Shown piece after piece: positions 25,930-33,722 of a DNA stretch of 64,000 bases (its first letter is position 1; every line of letters begins with the position of its first letter). Source of the stretch: Fibrobacter sp. UWP2 (GTDB taxonomy: Bacteria > Fibrobacterota > Fibrobacteria > Fibrobacterales > Fibrobacteraceae). Made by a program: the position numbers and the translations under genes. The stretch covers positions 372,001 through 436,000 of the forward strand of contig NZ_FQYM01000001.1 in NCBI RefSeq assembly GCF_900141705.1, in the 5' to 3' direction. The notes beneath the pieces are model-generated. The model was not told where the DNA came from, did no database searches, and saw only the letters and a program-made list of their open reading frames with translations.

Positions 25930-26634
25930 ATGAAAGTCAAAACAGTTTTTCTCCTAGTGCTCCTGTTTGCAGGAGCCTCCTTTGCTGGTGACTCCGGCGA
26001 GTCCGCAAGCATCTACACCCAGATTATTGACTGGTACAACAGCAACCTCAACTACTGGACCATCGCGCTGTTGATGGCCATCGAGAGTTCGTTCATCCCC
26101 TTCCCGTCCGAGCTCGTGATTCCGCCGGCGGCCTACCAGGCCATGCAGCCCGGCTCCAGCTTGAACATCGCCTTCATTGTACTCGCCGGCAGCATGGGCG
26201 CCCTCATCGGTGCGTTCATCAACTACTTCCTCGCTAAATTCCTGGGACGCCCCATTATATACAAGTTCGCCGACAGCCGCCTAGGGCACTTTTTGCTCAT
26301 TGACAAGCAGAAGGTCGAAAAGGCCGAGGACTACTTCCGCAAGCACGGCGCCATCTCGACGTTTATCGGCAGGCTCATCACGGTCATTCGCCAGTTGATC
26401 TCGATACCGGCGGGCCTTGCCAACATGAAACTAGTTCCGTTTACTTTATTCACATTCCTGGGCGCAACCATTTGGAACTGCGTGCTCGCCTTTTTGGGCT
26501 ACCTCGCCCACGGCCAAAAGGACCTGATCGAAAAGTACAACTCGGAACTCGCCATTGCTCTGCTTGCAGCGGGAGTACTCTTCATCGGCTACATGGTGTG
26601 GAACGCAGTGAAGCCTAAAAGTCGCAATTCTTGA
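25930..26634 (+). CDS. DedA-family membrane protein
   Basis: 234 aa. The family landmarks are clear: the re-entrant segment LMAIESSFIPFPSELVIPPA (about residues 43-62), a second conserved segment FIGRLITVIRQLISIPAGL with the two Arg residues, and C-terminal helices. DedA proteins are inner-membrane lipid flippases/scramblases (undecaprenyl phosphate recycling in several bacteria). Here an extra N-terminal segment resembles a cleavable signal peptide (GASFAG) before the core. It lies 15 bases after the barrel/repeat gene, probably in the same transcript. Its last 20 bases overlap the end of the convergent gene. Confidence 0.92.
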   Translation: MKVKTVFLLVLLFAGASFAGDSGESASIYTQIIDWYNSNLNYWTIALLMAIESSFIPFPSELVIPPAAYQAMQPGSSLNIAFIVLAGSMGALIGAFINYFLAKFLGRPIIYKFADSRLGHFLLIDKQKVEKAEDYFRKHGAISTFIGRLITVIRQLISIPAGLANMKLVPFTLFTFLGATIWNCVLAFLGYLAHGQKDLIEKYNSELAIALLAAGVLFIGYMVWNAVKPKSRNS

Positions 26635-27226
26635 CGCAGCGGTTCGCTTGGAATTCCGCTTCAAGCACCTTTACGCCCTTTTGGTAGCGGCGGTATGTCC
26701 CGTTGCGAAGCCCGTTCTCGAACGTCATCTCTTCTTTGAGCGCGCCTAGGTCGTCATAGACCTGCGCCTTGCCGTGGATGTGCCCGTTCACGTAAGGGAT
26801 TTTGCGGCGGACCAGTCCACGCTCGTCGTACTCTTCACTCACGCCGTCGAGCACGCCGTTCTTGTAGCTCTCGCGGGACTGTTTTTTTCCGTTCTCGTAA
26901 TAGCTGGTGCTAAAGCCTTCTTCAATGCCGCCCCTGTAACCGATGGTCTGCCACACCTTGCCGCTTTCGTAGTAGCTGCGGAACACGCCGTCCATCTTGC
27001 CGTCTTTGTACGGGACTTCGATGGCGAGTTTGCCGTTGGGGTGGTATGTCCACGAAACGCCCTCGCGAACGTCGGTCCCATGGCGGACCGTGTACAGGCG
27101 GGCCAGGGAGCCGTCGTCAAACATTGTTTTGACCGTATCCAAGGTGGACACAGGGGCCTCGGGCTCCGCAGCAAGCGCGTTGATAAAACCGCAACACGCA
27201 AATAGCACGAAAAAAAGATTTTTCAT
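26615..27226 (-). CDS. secreted MORN-like repeat protein (YwqK type)
   Basis: 203 aa from the ATG at 27226. A signal peptide (INALAAE cleavage) is followed by six to seven MORN-variant repeats (pattern YxxGKxxGxxxxYxxxGxL; for example YKDGKMDGVFRSYYESGK). Databases call such proteins toxin-antitoxin YwqK-family antitoxins, but no toxin gene is nearby and the protein is exported, so an antitoxin role is unlikely. The repeats form beta-hairpin sheets. Its 3' end overlaps the dedA-family gene by 20 bases on the opposite strand. A leaderless-type promoter diverges from that of the radical SAM gene. Confidence 0.82.
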   Translation of the reverse strand: MKNLFFVLFACCGFINALAAEPEAPVSTLDTVKTMFDDGSLARLYTVRHGTDVREGVSWTYHPNGKLAIEVPYKDGKMDGVFRSYYESGKVWQTIGYRGGIEEGFSTSYYENGKKQSRESYKNGVLDGVSEEYDERGLVRRKIPYVNGHIHGKAQVYDDLGALKEEMTFENGLRNGTYRRYQKGVKVLEAEFQANRCVKNCDF

Positions 27227-27240
27227 CGCACTAAAATGTA
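27227..27240 (-). promoter_or_regulatory. -10 box of the MORN-repeat gene (near-leaderless)
   Basis: TACATT at 27240-27235, six bases, predicted +1 two bases before the ATG at 27226. Confidence 0.45.
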
Positions 27241-27261
27241 GCATTATCGCCTTAGATTATG

Positions 27262-27276
27262 TATTTTGTGGGCGAC
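27262..27276 (+). promoter_or_regulatory. -10 box of the radical SAM gene (near-leaderless)
   Basis: TATTTT at 27262-27267, six bases, predicted +1 three bases before the ATG at 27277; this favours that start over the ATG at 27259. Confidence 0.45.
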
Positions 27277-28779
27277 ATGCATGTTACTTTTTTAAATCCG
27301 CCCTTCCACCCGATGTTCAGTCGGGAATCCCGTAGCCCCTGCGTTACCAAGTCCAGCACGCTTTATTGGCCCATGTTTTTGAGTTATGCCGCCGGCGTTT
27401 GCGAAGCCGATGGCAACGAGATTCAACTCATCGACAGCCCCGCCATGGAACTGGACCTCCCGCAGACGCTCGAGGGCATCAAGAAATTTGCACCCGAACT
27501 GGTCATTTGCAGCACGAGCACTCCCAGCATTTTGAACGACCTCAAGGTGGTCAGGGCCATCAAGGAACAGATTGGCTGCAAGGTCGCCATCATGGGCACC
27601 CACGCTACCGCCGAACCGCTCGAATCCATGGAAATGGAACCCGCACTCGATTACGTGGTAATCGGCGAAGCCGACTACACTTGCCGGAACCTGGTGAGGA
27701 GCCTCCGCGGCGACGGGCAGCCCATTGGACAGTTCCCCGGCCTCGCCTACCGCACCGCCGAGGGCAAAGTCGACTTCCAGCCCGAGGGTCCCAAGATCGA
27801 GAACCTCAACGAAATCCCGTGGGTCTCGAAGGTCTACCGCAAGCACCTCTACAGCTGCTACAAAAAGTATTTCTACGGCGCGAACCTGAACCCGCTCATC
27901 GTGATTTTGAGCGGCCGTGGCTGCCCCAACCGCTGCAGCTACTGCGTAATCCCGCAAACGCTCAACGGTCACAAGTTCCGCATGCGCGACCCCAAGGATG
28001 TGGTCGACGAACTGCAGTACATCAAAGAAAATTTCGAGGACCTAGGCGAAGTCTTTTTCGAGGACGACACCTTTACCGCAAACCACGAGCACGTGAAGGA
28101 AATCTGCAACCTGATTCTGGAACGCAAGCTCAAGATCACGTGGAGTTGCAACGCCCGCGCCGACGTTCCGCTCGACCTGCTCAAGCTCATGAAAAAAGCC
28201 GGCGGACGCGAAATGTGCGTGGGCTTTGAAAGCGCAAGCCCCGAAGTTTTGCAGAACATCCACAAGGGCGTCAAGAACACCGACAAGGCGATCGAGTTTA
28301 CCAAGAACGCACGCAAGGCGGGGCTCCTGGTACATGGCTGCTTTATGGTGGGGAACCCGGGTGATACCCCGGCGACGCTCCGTGAGACCCTCAACTATGC
28401 CAAAAAGTTGAACCCCAACACGGCGCAGTTCTACCCCATCATGGCGTACCCCGGCACCGAGGCCTACAAGGAGGCGCTCGCAAGCGGCGCACTCAAGACC
28501 AAGGATTACAACCAGTGGCTGGACAAGGACGGTTTCCACCGCACCACCATCCAGCGTGGCGAACTCACTAGCCAGGCGCTCGTGGACTTTTGCGACAAGG
28601 CCCGCCGCGAGTTCTACCTGCGTCCGAGCTACATTTTGCGCCAGGGCATCATGGCCATCAAGAACCCGCGCGAACGCTACCGCGTGCTCCGCGGATTCGG
28701 CACGCTCGTAAAGCACCTGTTCCGCAAGCACGGAGAGCTCGCGCCTGTGGCACGGCAAGCCCCGACTATCAAGGAATAA
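27277..28779 (+). CDS. B12-binding-domain radical SAM protein
   Basis: 500 aa from the ATG at 27277, whose product begins MHVTFLNPPF, the standard opening of this class; an ATG at 27259 is the alternative. Residues 1-150 form the cobalamin-binding-type Rossmann domain without an evident DxHxxG His motif. The radical SAM cluster motif GCPNRCSYC is at about residue 215, followed by EDDTFTANHEHV and FMVGNPGDTP, typical of the HpnJ/BchE-like class. Such enzymes modify lipids, cofactors or natural products, often by methylation of unactivated carbons. The substrate is not predictable; no terpenoid or pigment genes are near. A strong terminator ends the unit. Confidence 0.88.
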   Translation: MHVTFLNPPFHPMFSRESRSPCVTKSSTLYWPMFLSYAAGVCEADGNEIQLIDSPAMELDLPQTLEGIKKFAPELVICSTSTPSILNDLKVVRAIKEQIGCKVAIMGTHATAEPLESMEMEPALDYVVIGEADYTCRNLVRSLRGDGQPIGQFPGLAYRTAEGKVDFQPEGPKIENLNEIPWVSKVYRKHLYSCYKKYFYGANLNPLIVILSGRGCPNRCSYCVIPQTLNGHKFRMRDPKDVVDELQYIKENFEDLGEVFFEDDTFTANHEHVKEICNLILERKLKITWSCNARADVPLDLLKLMKKAGGREMCVGFESASPEVLQNIHKGVKNTDKAIEFTKNARKAGLLVHGCFMVGNPGDTPATLRETLNYAKKLNPNTAQFYPIMAYPGTEAYKEALASGALKTKDYNQWLDKDGFHRTTIQRGELTSQALVDFCDKARREFYLRPSYILRQGIMAIKNPRERYRVLRGFGTLVKHLFRKHGELAPVARQAPTIKE

Positions 28780-28787
28780 AAAAAATG

Positions 28788-28810
28788 CCTCGGCTTTGCC
28801 GAGGTTTTTT
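28788..28810 (+). terminator. rho-independent terminator
   Basis: CCTCGGC-TTT-GCCGAGG followed by TTTTTT, after the radical SAM gene. Confidence 0.9.
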
Positions 28811-28820
28811 AGGTTCCTGC

Positions 28821-28850
28821 CGTTGCGAGCCCGCAGGGCGCGGCAGTCCA
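28821..28850 (+). repeat. dispersed REP-like repeat, copy A
   Basis: TTGCGAGCC...GCGGCAGTCCA. It matches copy B at 29565-29592 in the same orientation and resembles the widespread intergenic repeat with the core TTGCGAGC...GCAATCC. Confidence 0.6.
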
Positions 28851-28878
28851 TCGCGGTCCAACGTATGGATCTACAATG

Positions 28879-29505
28879 TTATTCGGCGGTTTTCGGCTCG
28901 ATCACCAAGAGCGGAGTGCATTGCAGTATTCCCGTGCCATTTGGCGTCCTAATCGTCAAAGAGGCTTTCTTTATACCAGACGTTGTATAGGTTATCGCGG
29001 GAGTAACCGCGTTTCCCGTCACAGAATAAGCCGATGGGGTCCCCCCTTCAAGCGCCCACTCAAATTTCGACGAGAGCAAATCCATCGGGGTAGTAATGGC
29101 CGGGCCCCTGGAATACTCCCATACAACAGAACCGTTCAACTCAATCACCTCAACCTTCGAGGCACAAGAGCCATACTCGGTATTTTCAGGAATCAATGTA
29201 GCCTCAGAAGAAGACGGGACAACTATCGCAGATATTGGATTCGTCACTGCGCTCGACGAAGACTTTTCGGCAAAGCTCAAATTTACCTCTATCGCGGAGG
29301 TCGAGTCCTCCTCGGACAAATTTGACTTGATTTCTGAATAAGTCTCCGATGAACTCGGTTCGTCGCTTGTCGAAGAAACAATGTCCTTGACAGAAGGTCC
29401 CACCTCTTTTTTGACGGTATAATCAGTAACGCCTGAATCGTCGCACGCCACCAGGGCAAACGTCAAAACAGGCAAAACCGGCAATGTCAGACGGCTCAAT
29501 CGCAC
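28879..29505 (-). CDS. Ser-rich linker lipoprotein
   Basis: 208 aa with a GTG start supported by AAGGAG seven bases upstream. The signal peptide ends in lipobox LVAC (Cys near residue 21). A Ser/Glu/Thr-rich linker (about residues 40-105) resembles those of the FISUMP lipoproteins, but the C-terminal domain (about 110-208) is not FISUMP. It reads as one PKD/Ig-like sandwich (FEWALEGGTPSAYSVTGN, then KKASLTIRTPNGTG). The gene stands alone between two direct copies of a dispersed repeat, suggesting a cassette. Function unknown. Confidence 0.75.
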   Translation of the reverse strand: MRLSRLTLPVLPVLTFALVACDDSGVTDYTVKKEVGPSVKDIVSSTSDEPSSSETYSEIKSNLSEEDSTSAIEVNLSFAEKSSSSAVTNPISAIVVPSSSEATLIPENTEYGSCASKVEVIELNGSVVWEYSRGPAITTPMDLLSSKFEWALEGGTPSAYSVTGNAVTPAITYTTSGIKKASLTIRTPNGTGILQCTPLLVIEPKTAE

Positions 29506-29564
29506 AAGAACTCCTTGTTAAAAAGCTCCTGTGCTTTAATATATATATAAAACACGCATCATGT

Positions 29565-29592
29565 CACTGTGAGCCGAAGGTGCGGCAGTCCA
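29565..29592 (+). repeat. dispersed REP-like repeat, copy B
   Basis: CTGTGAGCC...GTGCGGCAGTCCA, four bases past the argD stop on its downstream side; the direct partner of copy A at 28821. Confidence 0.6.
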
Positions 29593-29595
29593 AAG

Positions 29596-30792
29596 CTACA
29601 GGCTTTCGCAGGCCTTCTCGAGCTTGGCGAGAGCCTCGTCGCATTCGGCGGCGCTCACATTCAGCGGCGGGAGGAGACGCAGCACATTGCCCTTGGCAGA
29701 AAGCACCATGAGCTTTTCGGCGCGTGCAGCAGCGATGATGTTGTTCACCGGCATGGATTCGTCAAGCGCGACACCGAGAATCAGGCCTTCGCCGCGGACT
29801 TCCTTGGCGAAAGCATACTTCTCGACGAGAGCGTTCAGGCCGGCCTTCAGCTGAGCGGAGCGTTCTTCCACATTCTTGAGCAGCCCCGGAATCTGCTTCA
29901 CGACAGCGAGACCAGCAGCGCATGCAATCGGGTTTCCGCCGAAAGTTGTACCGTGGTCACCGGCCTTGAGCTGGTCGGCAATCTTCTGACGCAGCAGCAC
30001 TGCACCGAGCGGAAGACCGCCACCGATGCCCTTGGCAAGCGTTACGAGGTCCGGATTCAAGCCGTACTTTTCGAAACCGAGGAAGGTCCCGAGACGTCCC
30101 ACGCCCGCCTGCACTTCGTCGACAATCACGAGGCAGCCGAATTCCTTCTGCAAGCCGTTGATGGTCTCGACCATCTCCTTCGAAAGCGTCATCACGCCGC
30201 CTTCGGCCGCGAGGCTTTCGAGCATGATAGCGCAAGTGTCCTTGTTGACTTCGGTCTTCAATGCTGCGCAGTCATTCCAAGTCACGTGAACGAAGTCGCC
30301 CGGCATGGAGCCGAAGCCTTCCCTGATAGCCGGCTGGCCTGTCGCAGAAAGCGCTGCATAAGTCCTTCCGTGGAAGCTGTTCACAAAGGTCACGATCTTC
30401 TGCCTGTTCTTTTCGCCCTTCCGGTCGAAGTACTTACGAGCAAACTTGATTGCACCTTCATTAGCTTCGGTACCCGAGTTGCAGAAGAAGGCCTTGTCGA
30501 ACTTGGTGATCTCCAACAGGGCCTTGCCCAGTTCGATCTGCGGGTAGTTCGGGTAGAGGTTGCTGATGTGGTTGAAGTGGTTCATCTGTTCCACCACAGC
30601 ATCCTTGATAGCCTGGTTCTGGTGACCGAGCGCGTTCACGGCGATACCCGCCACGAAGTCCAGGTACTTGTTGCCCTGGTCGTCGTAGAGGTAAGAGCCT
30701 TCGCCCTTCACGAAGTTGATGTCAGCCTTGCCGTAGAGCGGCGCGATAATTTGTTTGTCCTGTTCGAGCAGGTTAGCGCAAGATTGTGCCAT
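29596..30792 (-). CDS. argD: acetylornithine aminotransferase
   Basis: 398 aa fold-type-I PLP enzyme. NSGTEANE (105-112), HGRTYAALSATG (141-152), DEVQAGVGR (225-233), and the Schiff-base Lys 254 in LAKGIGGGLPLGA are all present. It converts N-acetylglutamate semialdehyde to N-acetylornithine in arginine synthesis and can often act on succinyl-diaminopimelate. The usual EPIQGEGG segment reads ESLAAEGG here, keeping the second half only. Its start overlaps the end of argB by 20 bases, so the two are co-translated. Confidence 0.94.
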   Translation of the reverse strand: MAQSCANLLEQDKQIIAPLYGKADINFVKGEGSYLYDDQGNKYLDFVAGIAVNALGHQNQAIKDAVVEQMNHFNHISNLYPNYPQIELGKALLEITKFDKAFFCNSGTEANEGAIKFARKYFDRKGEKNRQKIVTFVNSFHGRTYAALSATGQPAIREGFGSMPGDFVHVTWNDCAALKTEVNKDTCAIMLESLAAEGGVMTLSKEMVETINGLQKEFGCLVIVDEVQAGVGRLGTFLGFEKYGLNPDLVTLAKGIGGGLPLGAVLLRQKIADQLKAGDHGTTFGGNPIACAAGLAVVKQIPGLLKNVEERSAQLKAGLNALVEKYAFAKEVRGEGLILGVALDESMPVNNIIAAARAEKLMVLSAKGNVLRLLPPLNVSAAECDEALAKLEKACESL

Positions 30793-31564
30793 AGTTTAAA
30801 TCTCCATTAATTTGTTTACCAAAGTGTTCCGCGTCCTTCCAACCCACGATGTGGATACTCTTGAGTCCTCGTCGGATCGACTTGAAACTCTCGCGGACTT
30901 TGGGAATCATACCGCCGGAGATGACGCCGGCTTCAATCAGCTTTTCGGCGTCCGCCTCGCTCAGTTCGGGAATCACGTTCTTGTTTTCGTCCATCACGCC
31001 CGGCACGTCGCTCACCAGCACGAACTGGTCGGCTTCGAGCGCCACAGCCAGTTCGCTTGCGGCGGTGTCGGCGTTCACGTTCCAGCTCACGCCGTTACCG
31101 TTAGCGTCGGGACCAATCGAAATCGGGCTCACCACGGGAACAAACCCCGCCCCCCAGAGCGCGGTCACAATGCCCGGGTTCACCTTCTTGATTTCACCCA
31201 CCAAGCCAAGGTCCACCTTGCCCTGCTTTTTTTCGACCTGGAACAGGTTCGCGTCTACGCCCGAAATGCCAACGGCGCCACAGCCGTTGTTCAAGAGCAT
31301 GCGCACAAGCTTCTTGTTCACGTGGCCAGAGAGGGTCATCTCGACCATCTTCATGATGCCGGGAGTCGTCACTCGCAGGCCATCAATGAATGTCGGTTGT
31401 TCCTTGAGCAAGGCGATATTCTCGTTGATATCCTTGCCACCGCCGTGAACCACGGCCACCTGACAGCCACTACCGGGAAGTGTAGAGACTGCCGACACAA
31501 AATCAGCGAGCTTGGCTTCGTCGATTGCCAGGCTGCCACCAATTTTTACAACCACTTTTTTCAT
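30773..31564 (-). CDS. argB: acetylglutamate kinase
   Basis: 263 aa amino-acid kinase. The N-terminal KIGGS phosphate loop, VVHGGGKDI (about 37-45), the arginine-independent SGHVNKKLV region and LVSDVPGVMDE are typical of ArgB. It phosphorylates N-acetylglutamate in arginine synthesis. Relative to the longer, arginine-inhibited hexameric enzymes (about 295 aa with an N-terminal kinked helix), this protein lacks the extra helix and so is likely the dimeric, feedback-insensitive type (inference). First gene of a two-gene argB-argD unit. Confidence 0.94.
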   Translation of the reverse strand: MKKVVVKIGGSLAIDEAKLADFVSAVSTLPGSGCQVAVVHGGGKDINENIALLKEQPTFIDGLRVTTPGIMKMVEMTLSGHVNKKLVRMLLNNGCGAVGISGVDANLFQVEKKQGKVDLGLVGEIKKVNPGIVTALWGAGFVPVVSPISIGPDANGNGVSWNVNADTAASELAVALEADQFVLVSDVPGVMDENKNVIPELSEADAEKLIEAGVISGGMIPKVRESFKSIRRGLKSIHIVGWKDAEHFGKQINGDLNYGTILR

Positions 31565-31722
31565 CGCAAGTGCTGTCCTCTCGATTTGTTCGCCTTAAAA
31601 GACGGTGAATTTCCGCCCGCAAATTTAGAAAAAATCCACCCCATTACAGAATTTTCCCCTTTACAGCACCATTTTTTTATATCTTTAGACTAATCACAAA
31701 CCAAAGACACAAGAGGTAAATT

Positions 31723-31920
31723 ATGGCTATTACAAAAGTTTGGCTCGATGAATCTAACGACGAATGCGTCTCCTGCGGTGCTTGCGAAGCAACTTGCGAT
31801 GCAGTGTTCAGCGTTCCCGAAAAGATGCAGGTCAAGGAAGGTGTCGACTATTCCGCTTACGAAAGCGAAATCAAGGACGCCGCTGACTCTTGCCCGGCCG
31901 GCGTGATCAAGTACGAGTAA
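31723..31920 (+). CDS. small [4Fe-4S] ferredoxin
   Basis: 65 aa. Cluster ligands are Cys 15, 18 and 21 (CVSCGAC) plus Cys 57 (SCPAGVI); Cys 25 is an additional residue at the place where Desulfovibrio gigas-type ferredoxins have one half of a disulfide. It carries low-potential electrons; the partner is unknown. AGAGG seven bases before the ATG gives the start. The stop codon is the first part of a hairpin repeat. It is transcribed divergently from argB. Confidence 0.93.
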   Translation: MAITKVWLDESNDECVSCGACEATCDAVFSVPEKMQVKEGVDYSAYESEIKDAADSCPAGVIKYE

Positions 31921-32009
31921 TGCGTAAGGCGAGTGTCGCAAGAACGAACTCGTTCGTTCTTATGACCGAGCCGAAGCATAGACGCCGTAGTGAAACGAAG
32001 GCGTCCGTA
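31920..32009 (+). repeat. variable-arm hairpin repeat, copy 1
   Basis: 90-base unit. Left flank ATGCGTAAGGCGAGTGTCGC, then hairpin AAGAACGAA-CTCG-TTCGTTCTT (31940-31961), then GAGCCGAAGCATAGACGCCG and a second hairpin GACGCC...GGCGTC. It begins on the ferredoxin stop codon. Confidence 0.75.
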
Positions 32010-32098
32010 ATGCACAAGGCGAGTGATGCAGCAAAATGCTCGCATTTTGCTATATCCGAGCCGAAGCATAGACACCGTAGTGAAACGAGGCGTCCGTA
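32010..32098 (+). repeat. variable-arm hairpin repeat, copy 2
   Basis: In tandem with copy 1 at a 90-base period. Flanks are nearly identical, but the hairpin arms are different: AGCAAAATG-CTCG-CATTTTGCT (32030-32051). The CTCG loop is kept. Confidence 0.75.
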
Positions 32099-32146
32099 AT
32101 CGCCATTAACTTGGGGCGTGTAACGGCGCCCCTTGGCAAAAATTTA

Positions 32147-32175
32147 AGCACCCGAACCTCGGGTGCTGTTTTTTG
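32147..32175. terminator. bidirectional rho-independent terminator
   Basis: AGCACCCGA-ACC-TCGGGTGCT, followed rightward by TGTTTTTT and leftward by TAAATTTTT. It lies between the ferredoxin/repeat region and the convergent LamG lipoprotein gene. A second hairpin GGGGCG/CGCCCC is at 32113-32132. Confidence 0.85.
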
Positions 32176-32204
32176 TACCACGCAAGGGAGAATAATCCAG
32201 GGCG

Positions 32205-33722
32205 CTACTCCGCAAAACTCTTGCCAGCCTCGTAAGCAGCCTTGACCCACTCGGCACTTCGAGCCACCGTCTCGATGCGGACCTCGTCCAGGGCGCCGTT
32301 CCAGGTTTCGGTGTCCACCTCGTTGCCGCCAACGCGCAGCGGCACCGGGCGCGATAGGTCATTGGGCGTAAATTCCTGGGACTCGCCCACCTGTTCGCCG
32401 TTCACGTACATGGTCACGACGCCACCCTGGGAGACCAGCGCCAGGTGCGCCCACTCGCCTATAGGCACAATGGAAGAATCGCCAAAGACAATGGCCTCGG
32501 GGTAGTTGGGCATGCTCTTCATCACGGTGAACACCCCGTGGTTCACCTCGTAATGCCACTGGAACCTCGAGGTGGAATCACTCCAGTAGGCGCGCTGCGA
32601 AACCAGAATCTGGTGTTCACCGTTGGGGCCCATCCACTTGGTCCAAAGCGAGATGGTAAAGTCGCCCACGCAGGGGTCCAGGCTCCCCAGGTCAATGTAC
32701 TGGCCGGGGGCAAGTGTAAGACCGCGACCAAAAAGTCCCGCCGAGTCCGCCGTCGCCGAGGCCTCGGCAGAATCGCTCCCCACGACCTTCACGTCGCCGT
32801 TCATGCGGAGCACCGCCAAGGTTTCGTCTTCTGATTCGACTCCCACCCAGAGCAACGCCTCTTCGCTATCCCAGTACTCCACCTCGTAAGGGGCGGCCTT
32901 GCCAGAGGCCAAAAGTTCCATGTTGGCGCTGTCGATGCCCACCGTCGATATGAGCACCGGGTAAGTGAAGCCCTCGGGCAAGTTTGCCGGGGCAGTTACC
33001 AAAACCGTGTCGGGCGGAACTTCCACACCTTCTTCCATGTGCACCTGAATTCCGCCAAAGCCTTCGTCACGGTAGAACCTGAAGTCCTTGATGCCAAGCC
33101 AGGTGTCGTTGGCCTCAAGAACTTCCAAAGCCGGAAGCGCAATGGTATCGGGGGCGTCGCCCAGCTCAAATTCCAAGCGGGCCTGAGCCGAGTCGTTCTC
33201 CACGTACACCAACGAGATTTCGCCCGGCGGGAGCCCCTCCATGCTAAACGTTCCGTTTTCTTCAAGTTCCGCCTGCAGGCCGCTGCCGACCACGCGCATG
33301 TAGCCGGCCGTTTTGCCCAGCACGCGGCTCGTGAGCGTGCGGCGCTCGCCAATGGTCATGTTCCACTTGGCCGAATCGCCGGCACCCAGACCAAACCCCG
33401 ACATGAGCGCGCAATCCTCGTCGCGCTCGGCGTACAGCACAAACGAGGCGCTACCGGCCACGCGCACTTCAAAGGCGCCTTTCGCGTCGGTCACGGTCTC
33501 CACCGAGTCCTTAATGGAAGTGCGGTCCCAGCTGTCGTAGTACGCCACCACGCGGGCAGCCTCCACGGGCTTGCCGCTGCCGTCCACCACGACACCCGCG
33601 ATGGAGTTCCCAATGTCGGTCACGCCGCCAGCGACATCGTCGGAGGCGGAGTCGCCGCAGGCCACAAGGCAACCGGCGGCGGTAAACCAGAGGGCGGTCC
33701 TGATCAATCCAAACTTCTTCAT
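32205..33722 (-). CDS. LamG-domain lipoprotein with carboxypeptidase-regulatory-like domain
   Basis: 505 aa. Lipobox LVAC (Cys 22). A regulatory-like Ig sandwich (about 38-115: IAGVVVDGSGKPVEAARVVA) and a second beta region (about 120-200) are followed by a central module, then a LamG/concanavalin-type domain (about 340-500) with DFTISLWTKWMG, EWAHLALVSQGG and the closing GALDEVRIETVARS. LamG modules bind glycans or proteins. The ATG overlaps the stop of the upstream TIGR02147-type regulator gene (ATGA), so production is tied to the regulator. Likely surface exposed; ligand unknown. Confidence 0.85.
   Translation of the reverse strand: MKKFGLIRTALWFTAAGCLVACGDSASDDVAGGVTDIGNSIAGVVVDGSGKPVEAARVVAYYDSWDRTSIKDSVETVTDAKGAFEVRVAGSASFVLYAERDEDCALMSGFGLGAGDSAKWNMTIGERRTLTSRVLGKTAGYMRVVGSGLQAELEENGTFSMEGLPPGEISLVYVENDSAQARLEFELGDAPDTIALPALEVLEANDTWLGIKDFRFYRDEGFGGIQVHMEEGVEVPPDTVLVTAPANLPEGFTYPVLISTVGIDSANMELLASGKAAPYEVEYWDSEEALLWVGVESEDETLAVLRMNGDVKVVGSDSAEASATADSAGLFGRGLTLAPGQYIDLGSLDPCVGDFTISLWTKWMGPNGEHQILVSQRAYWSDSTSRFQWHYEVNHGVFTVMKSMPNYPEAIVFGDSSIVPIGEWAHLALVSQGGVVTMYVNGEQVGESQEFTPNDLSRPVPLRVGGNEVDTETWNGALDEVRIETVARSAEWVKAAYEAGKSFAE

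Noticed and set aside
26615-27226. YwqK-type antitoxin
   Set aside because: The repeats match the family that databases label so, but the protein has a signal peptide and no toxin gene is adjacent.
28821-29592. Insertion sequence around the Ser-linker lipoprotein
   Set aside because: No transposase and no terminal inverted repeats; the flanking repeats are direct and REP-like.
31890-32099. A 69-codon frame through the tandem hairpin repeats
   Set aside because: The frame is kept only because the repeat is 90 bases long; palindromic arms translate to unrelated residues.
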